From positions 1 through 53,517 of the forward strand of contig CALLXD010000041.1 of assembly GCA_937766455.1 (NCBI GenBank): DNA of 53,517 bases. The letters are read 5' to 3'. Numbering within the stretch: position 1 is the first letter of the stretch; every line of letters begins with the position of its first letter. This document shows, piece by piece, positions 18,401 through 28,348 of the stretch. The notes below the pieces were generated by a model that saw only the letters and a list, made by a program, of their open reading frames with translations, made no database searches and was not told the DNA's origin. The position numbers and the translations under genes were made by a program. The stretch comes from Vicinamibacterales bacterium. Its GTDB lineage: Bacteria > Acidobacteriota > Vicinamibacteria > Vicinamibacterales > UBA8438.

Positions 18401-19133
18401 GTCGAGTGGCCGCGCGTCCTATGACGCCGGCCACATTCCGACGGCGGGGTTCGCCGATCTCACCGGAGAGCTCTGCGACCGCGACAGCCCCTTTCGATGC
18501 GCCATCCCGACGCCTGAACAATTCTGTGACGCGATGGCCGCGCTCGGAGTGGGCGACGACTCACAGGTTGTGCTCTACGACAGCATGATGTCGGCATGTG
18601 CCGCACGGGTGTGGTGGATGCTCCGCTGGGTTGGATTCGACCAGGCGGCGTTGGTCGACGGCGGGCTCCGTGCCTGGACGGCCGAGAACCGACCGCTGTC
18701 GACCGAGGTGGCCAACCGCCCGGCGAAAACGCTCACCCCGTCTCTTCGCCCCGAACTGATTGCCGACCGGGACGAGGTGTTCGCATCGATGGACAGTGAT
18801 GCTGTGTGCCTGGTCGACACGCTGTCGAACGCGCACTACCGGGGCGAGCAAGCGATGTACGCGCGACCGGGACATATTCCGGGCGCGGTGCACACATCAT
18901 GCGCCGATCTGCTCGACCAGTCTGGTCGCTACAAACCAAGAAGTGACCTGGCCGCCATGATTCGTGGCGATCGGAGTGCACGTACCATCACCTACTGCGG
19001 CGGTGGCATTGCCGCATCCTCGAACGCCTTCATCATGACGCGACTCGGCTTCACAGACGTCTCCGTCTATGCGGCGTCGCTGCAGGAATGGACGGCCGAC
19101 CCGGCAAACCCGATGGTCGTAGAAGTCGACTGA
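18399..19133 (+). CDS. Rhodanese-type sulfurtransferase, N-terminally truncated
   Basis: From ATG 18399 a 244-residue protein carries most of a tandem rhodanese (thiosulfate/mercaptopyruvate sulfurtransferase type). The first domain starts abruptly at GRASYDAGHIPTAGFADLTG; the 30-40 residues that normally precede this motif are missing. The second domain has the active-site loop TITYCGGGIAAS, with its cysteine as the persulfide carrier, and the second ARPGHIPGAVH motif. The open frame extends upstream to 17766, but that part has no rhodanese similarity and overlaps the HPF and DUF488 genes on the other strand. The truncated first domain is structural in this family, so activity is doubtful. 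It may be a pseudogene or an assembly junction. Confidence 0.72.
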   Translation: MSSGRASYDAGHIPTAGFADLTGELCDRDSPFRCAIPTPEQFCDAMAALGVGDDSQVVLYDSMMSACAARVWWMLRWVGFDQAALVDGGLRAWTAENRPLSTEVANRPAKTLTPSLRPELIADRDEVFASMDSDAVCLVDTLSNAHYRGEQAMYARPGHIPGAVHTSCADLLDQSGRYKPRSDLAAMIRGDRSARTITYCGGGIAASSNAFIMTRLGFTDVSVYAASLQEWTADPANPMVVEVD

Positions 19134-19172
19134 GGTCGGCCGAACCCGCCGGGCCTCGTCAGCGCGATGGGC

Positions 19173-20105
19173 TCAGCGCCGCTCCACGCAGCGTGCGCGA
19201 CTCGCCGGCTTGGCGAGTACGAACGGTGCCGGCGTCAGCCCTCCGTCACTCGCGAGGGTGTCGAAGGCCACTTGCTGGAGGGCGCCGGTCTGCTCACGCG
19301 ACATCCCCAGTTCGAGGGCAGAGCACTCGTGGTCACCGAGCGACCGTGGATCGCGGCCCGTCAACCGCCCAAACACGACCAGCGCCTCGAGGTAGTAGCC
19401 ATAGGTGCTGGCGTGGTAGTGGTCATACGTCCAGAGATTGACGGTGCCGAACGCCAAGCCATCGTACGGATTCGGATCAGCCACACCGGTGTCCATGGCA
19501 CGCGTCCACGCTTCACCGACCGGAATCACCGACTTGATGGCGGCTGAGGCCTGCGCCGCCTGATCGTAGCCGGCACGGACGTCTCGGGCCATCTCGCCAA
19601 TGGGCTTTCCGAACCAGGCGCCGTCCGGCTGGTATGACTGATCGGCGCGTGACCAGGTCGCCATCACATGCACGTCCACGTCCGGATTGGCGGCATGGAG
19701 AAAATCGGCGAGTCGACCACTGGTATCAACAAGCGTGGCGGGGTTGCCAGGGTCCTGAAAATCCAGCGTGCTCTGCCCATGCATCACAACCGCGTCCCAC
19801 GCCTTCCGCCCGATGACGCCGAGTCGGTTCTCGAGATGAAAGTCGAGCCCGCTGCCGGGCTGGGTCTCGACAGACACGTCGTAGTCCAAGCCGACCTGCG
19901 CCGTAAACGACTCGAACAGGGCCGGCACACCGCCGATGCCCGTGTTATTGAGATCGGTCACCGTCTCGGGGCGGTGGAAACGAACCGCCGAACCTTCGCC
20001 GTAGGTAAAGCTGTTGCCGATGAATAGTACGGTGGTGTCCGACTGGGCCCAGCCCGTAGCCGGCGCGCACAGCGCGGCGATCATCAAAATTGGTGCGAAC
20101 CTCAT
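19173..20105 (-). CDS. Exported SGNH/GDSL-like hydrolase
   Basis: The 310-residue protein begins at ATG 20105, preceded by GGAGGAG at 6 nt; the frame extends upstream without a signal sequence. Residues 1-21 are a signal peptide (MRFAPILMIAALCAPATGWA). Block I follows at once: TTVLFIGNSFTYGEGS, with the putative nucleophile Ser at about 32. Later come GVPALFESF, DAVVMHGQSTLDF and the C-terminal YDHYHASTYGYYLEALVVFG, which supplies a D-x-x-H-like catalytic pair. The substrate is unknown; esterase or carbohydrate deacetylase roles are typical for the fold. It is last in a minus-strand series of exported proteins, 130 bp after the PQQ dehydrogenase. Confidence 0.8.
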   Translation of the reverse strand: MRFAPILMIAALCAPATGWAQSDTTVLFIGNSFTYGEGSAVRFHRPETVTDLNNTGIGGVPALFESFTAQVGLDYDVSVETQPGSGLDFHLENRLGVIGRKAWDAVVMHGQSTLDFQDPGNPATLVDTSGRLADFLHAANPDVDVHVMATWSRADQSYQPDGAWFGKPIGEMARDVRAGYDQAAQASAAIKSVIPVGEAWTRAMDTGVADPNPYDGLAFGTVNLWTYDHYHASTYGYYLEALVVFGRLTGRDPRSLGDHECSALELGMSREQTGALQQVAFDTLASDGGLTPAPFVLAKPASRARCVERR

Positions 20106-20235
20106 GCGTAACTCCTCCCGGTGCATCTGTCGGCGTCGCGCCAACAGTGCCGCGATTCTGGTGGCGAACGACGGCCACGTCAAGCGCGACAGCCCCAAGC
20201 CGGTGACGCGGGTCTGCGTCGCGCACCAATGCCTG

Positions 20236-22320
20236 CTATGGCAGGGTGAATGCGACCAACTCCGCGATGTTCTCCTCATCCAGCGCCGCGACGACAATGT
20301 GCTGTTGGCCGTCCGCCATGTACGTGACCGGGAACCCGGTGGTTGGCCCACCCGGAAGCTGAATCTCATGGACAACGTCACCCGTCCGCTTGTTGTACGC
20401 ACGAAGAACCGGTTCGCCCCGTGATCCCTCACCCGCAAACAGCAGGGTAGACGTTACAAGAAGTCCGGAACTTTTCGTCGGACTCCCCGTCGTCGGCACG
20501 TCCACGCCCTGAAGGTCCGGATGTGCCTGGATATAGCCGGGCGTGCCGCCGTGCGGGATCTGCCACAGGATCTCTCCCACGGTCAGATCGATTGCGGTGA
20601 TCCGGCCATACGGAGGTTTGATGAGAGGAAGGTCACGGACGGTCGGGACACCCGCACGACTGGAGATGTGGTAGCGCACGCCGGTTCCTTCAGTGCCGTC
20701 TATCAATCCGAACAGCGACGGGGTCGTACTCGACGGTACAAAAAGGATACCCAGCCCGGGATCCACCGCACCACCCGGCCAATTGACGCCACCACCCGCG
20801 CTGGGGAGCGCGAGGGTCCCTTGATTGACGCCCGGCTCTTGCAAGGACGGCGGAGTATAGAGAGGCCCGAGCCGGTAATTCTCTACGATCCGCAGTGCTT
20901 CGGCCCGAAGCTCCGGAGTAAAGTCGATGAGGTCATCCTCAGTCACGCCTTGGCGTTCAAACGCCGGCGGCTTGGTGGGAAAGGGCTGTGTAGGAGACGT
21001 CCACTCTCCCGGAACGTCCGACTCTGGCACGGCCCGTTCCTCGATCGGCCAAACGGGTTCGCCTGTCGCACGGTCGAGTACGTATGCAAATCCCTGCTTC
21101 GAGAGTTGCACCAAGGCCTTCACCAAGACGCCATCGACCTCAATGTCCACGAGGATGGGGGCCGTCGGGAAATCGTAGTCCCAGAGTTCGTGATGGGTGA
21201 CCTGAAAATGCCACACCCGTTCGCCGGTCTCCGCGTCGAGCGCCAACACCGAGTTGGCGAACAGGTTGTCTCCTGGCCGATAGCCACCGTAGTAGTCGTT
21301 GGTGGCGGTTTCGGTGGCTACGTAGAATAGTCCGAGTTCCTCGTCTACCGTCACGGGGGCCCAATGTCCGACGTTCCCCGTGTATTTCCAGGAGGCATCG
21401 AGTAGTTCGGGGCGTTCCTCGACCCAGGGATGCGTGCCGGTCGGAACCTCCCAGAGTAAATCGTCCGCCTTGAGCCAGGTGTCGACGCCGAACTCTCCCT
21501 CCTTCGGGACCGTATTGAAACGCCAGAGCGTCCGACCGGTACGAGCGTCGTAGGCCACCACGTCGCCAGGAATGTTCATCGGCCAAACCTCATTGGGATT
21601 GCGGATACCCGGGCGATTGGCCCTTGTCGGTATGCTGCCGGTATGCAGTGAAACCGATGCCACAATCGCATTCCCAAGAATCGCCGGCGGCGAGGTGTTG
21701 GCCACCCTACCCGCTCGCAGCGCAGCCGGCCGTTCATCCCAGCGGAGGTCATCCATCATGTCGATGACACCAGCGTCACCAAATTGCAGCACCCGAGCCC
21801 CCGTCTGGGCATCGAGCGCGACAAGCTGATAGCTTGGCGTGACAACGAAGATGCGTTCGTCTCCAGCGCCATCATTCCAGTAACTCACGCCGCGCCCAGC
21901 GCTTCGTGCCACGGGCTCGATGATGTCTCCCCACCGGCGTTCGTTGTCGCTAGGTTGCCATCCCCACACGAGTTCCCCTGTGGCTGCATCGAGAGCCACG
22001 ACATTCCGTTGATTCCCGATGGTTGTGAACATGACGCCGTTGATCACTAGGGGGCTGATTTGCGTCCTTCCGGAGGGTGGAGGGGTGCCCTGATCCCGTG
22101 CGCTCCATCGCCACGCCACCTCCAGGTCCCCGACGTTGCCGGCATCAATCTCGTCGAGCGGCGAGTAGCGCGTGGCGCCGGCGTCCGCGCCGAAGACACC
22201 CCACTCCCCATTGGCGGCACCCGACTGCGCGGTCGCGCGAGCCGGGCCAAAACATGCGACAACCGCAATCGCTGTGGAACAACAGATCACAGCGGGCAGA
22301 GTGGAGAACACCTTACGCAT
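20236..22320 (-). CDS. Periplasmic PQQ-dependent dehydrogenase (beta-propeller)
   Basis: The 694-residue protein has a signal peptide (about residues 1-31, ending ARATAQS) and an eight-bladed PQQ propeller. Characteristic parts are DAGATRYSPLDEIDAGNVGD followed by LEVAWRW, LVWGWQPSDN, DVVAYDARTGRTLWRFNTVP, YGGYRPGDNLFANSVLALDA, GGVNWPGGAVDPGLGILFVP and C-terminal GEPVLRAYNKRTGDVVHEI. It would oxidise an alcohol or sugar, passing electrons from PQQ onward. No CxxCH heme motif is present, so a separate cytochrome is needed. Neighbours include a c-type heme protein (DUF1592) in the same gene series. The substrate cannot be deduced. Confidence 0.92.
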   Translation of the reverse strand: MRKVFSTLPAVICCSTAIAVVACFGPARATAQSGAANGEWGVFGADAGATRYSPLDEIDAGNVGDLEVAWRWSARDQGTPPPSGRTQISPLVINGVMFTTIGNQRNVVALDAATGELVWGWQPSDNERRWGDIIEPVARSAGRGVSYWNDGAGDERIFVVTPSYQLVALDAQTGARVLQFGDAGVIDMMDDLRWDERPAALRAGRVANTSPPAILGNAIVASVSLHTGSIPTRANRPGIRNPNEVWPMNIPGDVVAYDARTGRTLWRFNTVPKEGEFGVDTWLKADDLLWEVPTGTHPWVEERPELLDASWKYTGNVGHWAPVTVDEELGLFYVATETATNDYYGGYRPGDNLFANSVLALDAETGERVWHFQVTHHELWDYDFPTAPILVDIEVDGVLVKALVQLSKQGFAYVLDRATGEPVWPIEERAVPESDVPGEWTSPTQPFPTKPPAFERQGVTEDDLIDFTPELRAEALRIVENYRLGPLYTPPSLQEPGVNQGTLALPSAGGGVNWPGGAVDPGLGILFVPSSTTPSLFGLIDGTEGTGVRYHISSRAGVPTVRDLPLIKPPYGRITAIDLTVGEILWQIPHGGTPGYIQAHPDLQGVDVPTTGSPTKSSGLLVTSTLLFAGEGSRGEPVLRAYNKRTGDVVHEIQLPGGPTTGFPVTYMADGQQHIVVAALDEENIAELVAFTLP

Positions 22321-22449
22321 CGTATTGCCTCGTATTCGCTGTTACGGCCGAACGGAAAAACGCGACTGTGCGACCAACCGTGAGAGTGCAAATGCTCCAA
22401 TGAACGTCGGGCAAGACACCGTGCGACGGAACACACCGAAGCTCGTCCC

Positions 22450-24021
22450 TTACCCCCCGGAGTCGGCCCCATCAATAGCCCCGAGTTCGAGGAGCACATC
22501 GACAGCGTTCGGGCTGGACCAGTCTGGCCCCCGCCCGACCAAGACGGACCCGCGACGGGCGCCGGCCTTTGCGACATCAACTGGTGTGCGCCCCATGTTG
22601 TTCCTGACGTCGAGCGATGCACCCCGCTCGCCAAAGAATCGCACGACCGTCTTGAGGTTGCGCGCCGCGGCATCGTGCAACGCGGTGGTCCCGCTCTCGT
22701 CCGCGGCGTCGATGTCCCCCCCGAGGTCCACGGCCACGGTCACGGTCTCGAGAGCGAGCCGCTCCTCGCGCATGGGATTTGGGGTCGCGGTCACGAAGCG
22801 AGCCCGGTCGCTTGTGCCCTGCACCGCCGCCATGATCGGTGTGACGAAGCCGCCGACGACCTCCGGCGGGCCCACGCCGCCGGCGCGGTCATTCACAGGA
22901 CGCCAGAGGGACGTCGTCGCAAGTAAGGGGTCCGCACCGCCGTCAACGAGCGTGCGCATGATCTCGGGCTCCCGAAAGAGAGCGGCCAGCCAGAACGGCG
23001 TCGCCGTCACATATCGGGCCTTGAGCATCCAGTCCTCGCTCGCGCGTCTGCCCGGCGTGCCCCTCTCGAGACGTGTGTTGGGATCTGCACCGTGCGCCAG
23101 CAGTGTCTCGACGGCTTCGAGATCACCCCGCAGCACGGCCGCGTGCAGCGCGGTGTAGCCGGCACCGTCGGCGTTAGGATCGGCCCCGTGCTCAAGCAGA
23201 AATTCAGCGAACGGTCTGTGGGCGCTATGGACGGCCAGGACCAACACGCTCGCTCTGTTGCCGGCGACCGCATTGACATCTGCACCGGCGCGGACCAGCC
23301 GACGTGCTGACTCGATGTCACCGTGGCGGGCCGCGAACATCAGTGGTGTGAAGCCGCCGAGGTTCTCCTCGACAGCGTGGTCGAACGCGCCACCAAAGAC
23401 CCCCTCGTTGCTCATCAGCCGGGGCCGCACCTTGGAGCGTGCGGACACCTCCGCACCGACATCGAGCAACTCGCTGACGACATCGTGATGGCCCTGAGCG
23501 ACGGCCCACATCAGAGCCGTCTGGCCTCGGGTGCTCTCGCGGGCTTCAACGTCCGCACCTGCCGCCACCAACGAGCGAATCCCGTCGACGGCGCCCGACC
23601 GAGCCGCCGTCATGAGCGGCGTCTCGCCTTCAGGGAGCGCGACATTCGGATCGGCACCAGCCTCCAGCAGCCGGGCGATCAGCTCAGAACTCCCATTCAT
23701 GGCGGCGAGCCACAGCGGCGCGGTGCCCAACCGATTGACGGCGTTGACGTCGGCACCTGCGCCGAGGAGCATCTCCACGATGTCGAAGTTGTCGCGGTAC
23801 ACGCCCCAATGCAGCGCGGTGGCGCCGTCGGACTGGCGCGCGTCCACGACCGCCCCGTCGCGCAGCAGCCTTGAGACCGCCTTGGGGTCCTCACTCTTGA
23901 CGGCCGCGATCAGCGGCGGGCTATCTGCGGCGGCCTCGGCGCCCAACTGATGTGGCCCAATGAGCGCCAGACAGACAAGGAGCGCCTGGCATGTCGTGCT
24001 AGTCACGCGTCTCGTCGGCAT
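22450..24021 (-). CDS. Exported ankyrin-repeat protein
   Basis: The 523-residue protein begins at ATG 24021 after GAGGATAG. It has a signal peptide (about 1-32: TCQALLVCLALIGPHQLGAE, then AAA). About eleven ankyrin repeats follow, for example TALHWGVYRDNFDIVEMLLG, TPLMTAARSGAVDGIRSLVA, TALHAAVLRGDLEAVETLLA and TALHDAAARNLKTVVRFFGE. An irregular insert with LWRPVNDRAGGVGPPEVVGG sits between late repeats. Ankyrin repeats bind proteins; the secretory signal puts this one in the periplasm or outside, a common pattern in DUF1552/DUF1592 loci. It starts 30 bp after the DUF1552 stop, so cotranscription is likely. Confidence 0.92.
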   Translation of the reverse strand: MPTRRVTSTTCQALLVCLALIGPHQLGAEAAADSPPLIAAVKSEDPKAVSRLLRDGAVVDARQSDGATALHWGVYRDNFDIVEMLLGAGADVNAVNRLGTAPLWLAAMNGSSELIARLLEAGADPNVALPEGETPLMTAARSGAVDGIRSLVAAGADVEARESTRGQTALMWAVAQGHHDVVSELLDVGAEVSARSKVRPRLMSNEGVFGGAFDHAVEENLGGFTPLMFAARHGDIESARRLVRAGADVNAVAGNRASVLVLAVHSAHRPFAEFLLEHGADPNADGAGYTALHAAVLRGDLEAVETLLAHGADPNTRLERGTPGRRASEDWMLKARYVTATPFWLAALFREPEIMRTLVDGGADPLLATTSLWRPVNDRAGGVGPPEVVGGFVTPIMAAVQGTSDRARFVTATPNPMREERLALETVTVAVDLGGDIDAADESGTTALHDAAARNLKTVVRFFGERGASLDVRNNMGRTPVDVAKAGARRGSVLVGRGPDWSSPNAVDVLLELGAIDGADSGG

Positions 24022-24051
24022 CGATCTATCCTCGGTGGTGTAGCCGTTTCG

Positions 24052-25386
24052 CTAGACGCCAGCCAGCAGCTCGAGCGCACCGGTGCTGTTGCTCATCTGG
24101 TCGACCGGCACCCCCATCCTGTCAAGGACCGTGAGATTCAGGTTCGCGAGCGGTGTCCCGTTGGGATACCGCACGTGGCGCCCACCCGGTACCGGCTTGG
24201 CGCTGCCGTCGATCAGCAGGAGCGGGAGCGCGGCATTGGAGTGCTGGTTGCTGTCCGACATCCCGGCACCGTAGAGAAGCAACGTGCTGTCGAGCAACGA
24301 GCCTTCCCCGTCAGGTGTCGACGCCAGTTTGTCGAGGTAGTACGCGTAGAGGCGCGTGTGGAACTCGTTGATCTTCGTCACCTTCTCGTACAGCCGTGGG
24401 TCGTCACGGTGGTGCGATGTCGGGTGATGCGAGTCCGGAACACCGATTTCAGCGTACGTCCGGCCACTCAGTTCCCGCGCCAGCATGAAGGTGATGACCC
24501 GCGTCAGATCGGCCTGGTAGGCCAGCACCTGCAGATCAAACATCAGCGTCGCGTGCTCCTCATAGGTCGCCGGGGTGCCAGCCGGCTGATCGATGGTGAG
24601 AATCTCGCGATCACCCTGCGCTTCGGCGAGCTGGATTCGACGCTCGACGTCGCGAACCGAATCGAGGTACTGATCGATTTTGCCGCGGTCCCCTACCCCG
24701 ACGCTACGTCCCAATTCAGCCACGCGCTCGGTGAGGGAGTCGAGAATGCTCTGGTCCTTCCGGAGCCGGGTCAGGCGCACCGCCGGATCCGTCGTCCCGG
24801 TGTCACCGAACATCCGCTCGAAGACGGCACGGGGGTTGTGCTCCATCGGCAGCGGTGTCGTCTCATCCCGCCATGCGATCGTGCTCGTGTACACGCAGCT
24901 GAAGCCGATGTCGCACGACCCGGAGACGTTCCCCGGATCAAGGGCCAACTCAAGCGAGGCAAGCTGGGTCTTCTTCCCCAGTTCGCGCGCGATCAGCTGA
25001 TCGATCGACACGTCCGCCCGCAGGTTGTTCTCGCTCCGGGACGGTCTGACGCCGGTCAGGAACCGGGTCGACGCGCTGGCGTGCACGCCTCCGTTGCTGG
25101 CGACACCGTTCAGGCCGGACACCACGACCATGCGATCGTGAAACGACGCCATTGGCTTCAAGATCCGGGTCAGCTCGAACCCTGCCCCGTCCGTGGCCGG
25201 TGTCCACGATTTCATCGCCATACCGTTCGGTACGTAGTGGACACCCAGCCGGCGAACCGGCGCCGCGGCGCTGTTCCTGGTCGCCGCAAACGCCGGCACC
25301 ATGCTGTCAAGCAAGGGAAGCGCCAGCGACGCACCCAGGCCACGCAATACGACACGACGGGGGATAGCTTTCTGTGTAATGAACAT
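24052..25386 (-). CDS. Tat-exported DUF1552 protein
   Basis: ATG 25386 gives 444 residues with a Tat signal (IPRRVVLRGLGASLALPLLD). GGAG lies 9 nt upstream. DUF1552 marks: RRLGVHYVPNGMAMKSWTPA, VVVSGLNGV, the SIDQLIA segment, SFSC-like GFSCVYTSTIAWRDETTPLP, DSLTERVAELGRSVG and the C-terminal LLYGAGMSDSNQHSNAALPL. The family has an alkaline-phosphatase/sulfatase-like fold of unknown activity and almost always pairs with DUF1592/DUF1588 heme proteins, as here: its ATG shares one base with the TGA of that gene (TGATG), so translation is probably coupled. Confidence 0.93.
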   Translation of the reverse strand: MFITQKAIPRRVVLRGLGASLALPLLDSMVPAFAATRNSAAAPVRRLGVHYVPNGMAMKSWTPATDGAGFELTRILKPMASFHDRMVVVSGLNGVASNGGVHASASTRFLTGVRPSRSENNLRADVSIDQLIARELGKKTQLASLELALDPGNVSGSCDIGFSCVYTSTIAWRDETTPLPMEHNPRAVFERMFGDTGTTDPAVRLTRLRKDQSILDSLTERVAELGRSVGVGDRGKIDQYLDSVRDVERRIQLAEAQGDREILTIDQPAGTPATYEEHATLMFDLQVLAYQADLTRVITFMLARELSGRTYAEIGVPDSHHPTSHHRDDPRLYEKVTKINEFHTRLYAYYLDKLASTPDGEGSLLDSTLLLYGAGMSDSNQHSNAALPLLLIDGSAKPVPGGRHVRYPNGTPLANLNLTVLDRMGVPVDQMSNSTGALELLAGV

Positions 25387-27843
25387 CAGTGTGATCTCCG
25401 CATCTGGAACGGTGCGCTGCGAACAATTCCTAGCACGATCGACGACCACCGGTAGTCATCATCGGCCGCCTCTCGCACAATCTGTCGAACGGTCGGCATG
25501 TCGTAGTACTCAAGCCCGCGCCCGAGCGCATACGTCATCATCTTTTGCGTCAGGGTTCCGACAAACAGGTCGGACCGGTCGAGCAAGATGCCCCGGAGGC
25601 CGGCTGGGCCGGCGAAGGCATCACCGTCGGGCATCGTGCCCGACGCATCGATCGGTTGGTTCTCGAATTCCTGCCTGAAGGCACCGACCGCGTCGAAGTT
25701 CTCGAGCGAGAATCCGATGGGATCCATCGTCGCGTGACACGAGGCGCACGTCGGATTCACGCGATGACGCTCCATCGCTTCCCGCATCGACAACGCCCGA
25801 CCGTCTTCGCTTTCCTCCTCCAACGTCGGCACGTTTGGCGGCGGCTCCGGCGGCGGGGCGCCCAAGAAGTTCTCCAAGATGTATTTGCCACGAAGCACCG
25901 GTGACGTGCGGTTCGGATACGACGTGACCGTCATCAGGCTGCCGTGGCCCAACAGGCCGGCCCGATGGGAACCCTCCAGTTGCACCTGGCGAAAACGGCT
26001 GCCATAGACGCCTGGAATGTCGTAATGCCTGGCGAGCCGCTCATTGAGAAACGTATAGTCCGCGCTCAGGAGGTCGATCACGCTGCGGTCCTCCCGAAGC
26101 TGGTGCTCCAGGAACAGCTCAGTCTCCATCTTGAACGCCTCGCGAAGACTGTGATCGAACTCGGGGAACTCGTTCGGTGTCGGATGCACGCTGTCGATGT
26201 TCCGGAGATAGAGCCATTGGCCCGCGAAGTCCTGGACCAGCGACGTGGCCTTGGGATCTGCGAGCATTCGAAGCACCTGCCGGTCGAGTACGTCCGGCGC
26301 GCTGAGGGTTGTCGACCTCCGCAACCGCCAACAGCTCGTCGTCTGGGATGCTGCCCCACAAGAAGAACGAGAGACGCGATGCCAGCTCCGAGTCGCTGAC
26401 CGCATACGCGGTCTCGGACGGCAGGTCGACCGGCGCCCGCTCGACTCGGAATAGGAAATCTGGAGACGTGAGCAGTCGCTCGAGCGCGTACTGGATGCCC
26501 GCCTCGAAGCCGCCTTCCGCCTTCCCCGCCTCATAGAAGTCGAGCAGCGTCGCCACGTCCCCATCCTCGATGGGGCGCCGATACATGCGGCGAGCCAGCG
26601 TGGACAGGATCTCTGTCGCGCACGCGGGCTCCTCAACCGCACGTGCAGGCCGGCAGGAGAAGATCGTCCGACGGCTCGGGGTGTCCCCTGGTTCTTCAAA
26701 GACGATCGGCCCGATAATTTCGACCCGCCCTATGCGCGGATTGGCGTCCGGCATGCCGTTGATGGCCAGCGGGTAGCCTATTTGCGGCGGCTGACGCACG
26801 CCCTCTTGCTCCCAGGTCTCGCGGGGGAACGTCACGCCCAGCACATGCGGCCCGCCACTCACGGAGGCCTGGGCCTCCAGGCCGGTGGCGGTGAAGCCCA
26901 TCATGAACGATTCCCATTCGTCGTCGCCGCGAATGTTGCCCTCGTAGCTATACGGCGCTGGCCTTCCGGGTGCCGCACCGCCCACCACGAACTGCTGGAG
27001 CAGCCGACCGTCGAGGCTCACTTCGATGTCATGGGGCACGTCCATACCGCGCGGAAACTCGACGTAGTTCGTCTGAAGCGTGACCCTGATCAGGTATTCC
27101 CCGGAGGCCGGAAACGTGTGATGGATGGCCGTGCCCCCGCGGGAGCCGAACGGGAGATCTTCGCCTCGGTAGTAATCCTGGTCCAATCGCAGCGGGACAT
27201 CATAGGTCGCAATGACCTCGCCCCTCGGCGCCGCACCCACCGCAAGTGCCGCCACCTTGTGGGCCGCCGAGATGTAACGCTCCATCAGCACTGGCGAAAA
27301 CGACAGCGCTCCCCCGTTGTTGTCGAAGCCATGCTCGTCTGGCACGTCGCCAGGCAGTAAATCCGAGACATCGATCTCCAAATCGAGGAGATCCCGAACC
27401 GCGTTGCGGTAGTGAGTCTGATTGAGGCGCTGAAAGGCTTCCGTTCGCCCTGGATTGGGCCTCGCACGCGCCGACTCGTCGAGCTCTCCTTCAAGCCATG
27501 TGCGGAACCCGTCGTAGACCGACTTCTCGGGTCGCGGCCGCAGCGGCGGAGGCATCGCGCCGGCCCGCATCTTCCGGACGACCTTCTCCAGCAGCTCTGC
27601 GTGTTCACCCACATTGGAGAGGTCGACCCCGTCGAGATCGAGGTCTGCCACGCGCAGCCGCCCGTTGTGGCAGGTGACACAGTACTGGTCCAGGATCGCT
27701 CGGCGCTCGGCGACGTCGGACGTCGCCGCGTTGGCAGCAGAGGCGGGGCGCGTCTGAGCAGCAGCCCGGCCGACCGCGGCCACACACATCGAGATGCCGA
27801 GCACACACGACATCCCAGCGAACATGAAGCGCTTCGTCGTCAC
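25386..27843 (-). pseudogene. DUF1587/1592/1588/1585 c-type heme protein with one frameshift
   Basis: Start ATG 27843; signal peptide (GMSCVLGISMCVAAVGRAAA). A cytochrome-like motif CVTCHNG follows (C55, C58, H59), then PSCyt/DUF1587 (RLNQTHYRNAVRDLLDL), a CBM-like beta domain, DUF1595 (LARRMYRRPI) and DUF1592 (ASRLSFFLWGSIPDDELLA). Near 26306-26316 the frame changes by one base: LLAVAEV is followed in the other frame by TLSAPDVLDRQVLRMLADP, then DUF1592 continues (GLLGHGSLMTVTSYPNRTSP), DUF1588 (CASCHATMDPIGFSLENFDA) and DUF1585 (QKMMTYALGRGLEYYD) to TGA 25386. Both halves are otherwise undamaged and the total is about 819 codons, a normal size, so a single-base error in the assembly is as likely as a real frameshift. 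The stop overlaps the DUF1552 start. Confidence 0.88.
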
Positions 27844-27998
27844 AGCAAGGCCTCGATTGCGGAAACAGGCGGTCAGAACGTGTCGCCTATTCTGACAGAT
27901 CTCTCAGACCAAGTGACGTTCTTTCATGCACTGTGGCCAGGGTGCGGCCGGGCATCGGCCGCGCTGGATATGAAACGCCCGGTTCTAGGGGGAGAGGT

Positions 27999-28082
27999 GC
28001 GGGTTGACTCTCATCTCCTGCGACCACCGCACCACCGGCTGCGCCCGAGCTCGAGTATTCACGGAATGGGAGCGTTGACATG
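27999..28082 (+). mobile_element. Relic of the 3' end of an IS6-like transposase gene
   Basis: About 84 bp resemble, at the nucleotide level, the end of the IS6-like transposase gene at about 46050-46132. They share CACCGGCTGC and TATTCACGGAATGGGA/CATTCACGGAATGGGA. In protein terms the relic reads DSHLLRPPHHRL then, after a frame change, RVFTEWER, against GRHLLRSAHHRLLRARAFTE in the other copy. The rest of the gap 27844-28348 holds no supported gene. Confidence 0.6.
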
Positions 28083-28348
28083 CCCCGTCAACCGCGTGCC
28101 AGTGCGCACCTGGCAGGCGACTGCCGGTCGTCGGCACCAGGTCAGCCTCGACGAGTCGATGCGACCGCCACTGCAGGAGCCCCGTCGGATCACGCTTGGC
28201 CCAGGTGACGCGGTCTGGTAGCCGGCAGTGTTGATGCTTGGTCCGCTGGTCGTCGTTGTGGCAATCGACTCTCCCCGATCTCGGCTCACGGAACCGCGAG
28301 CATTCAGACGAGTCGGCTTGCACAGCGGGGAGGGCCAGGTAATTCAGA

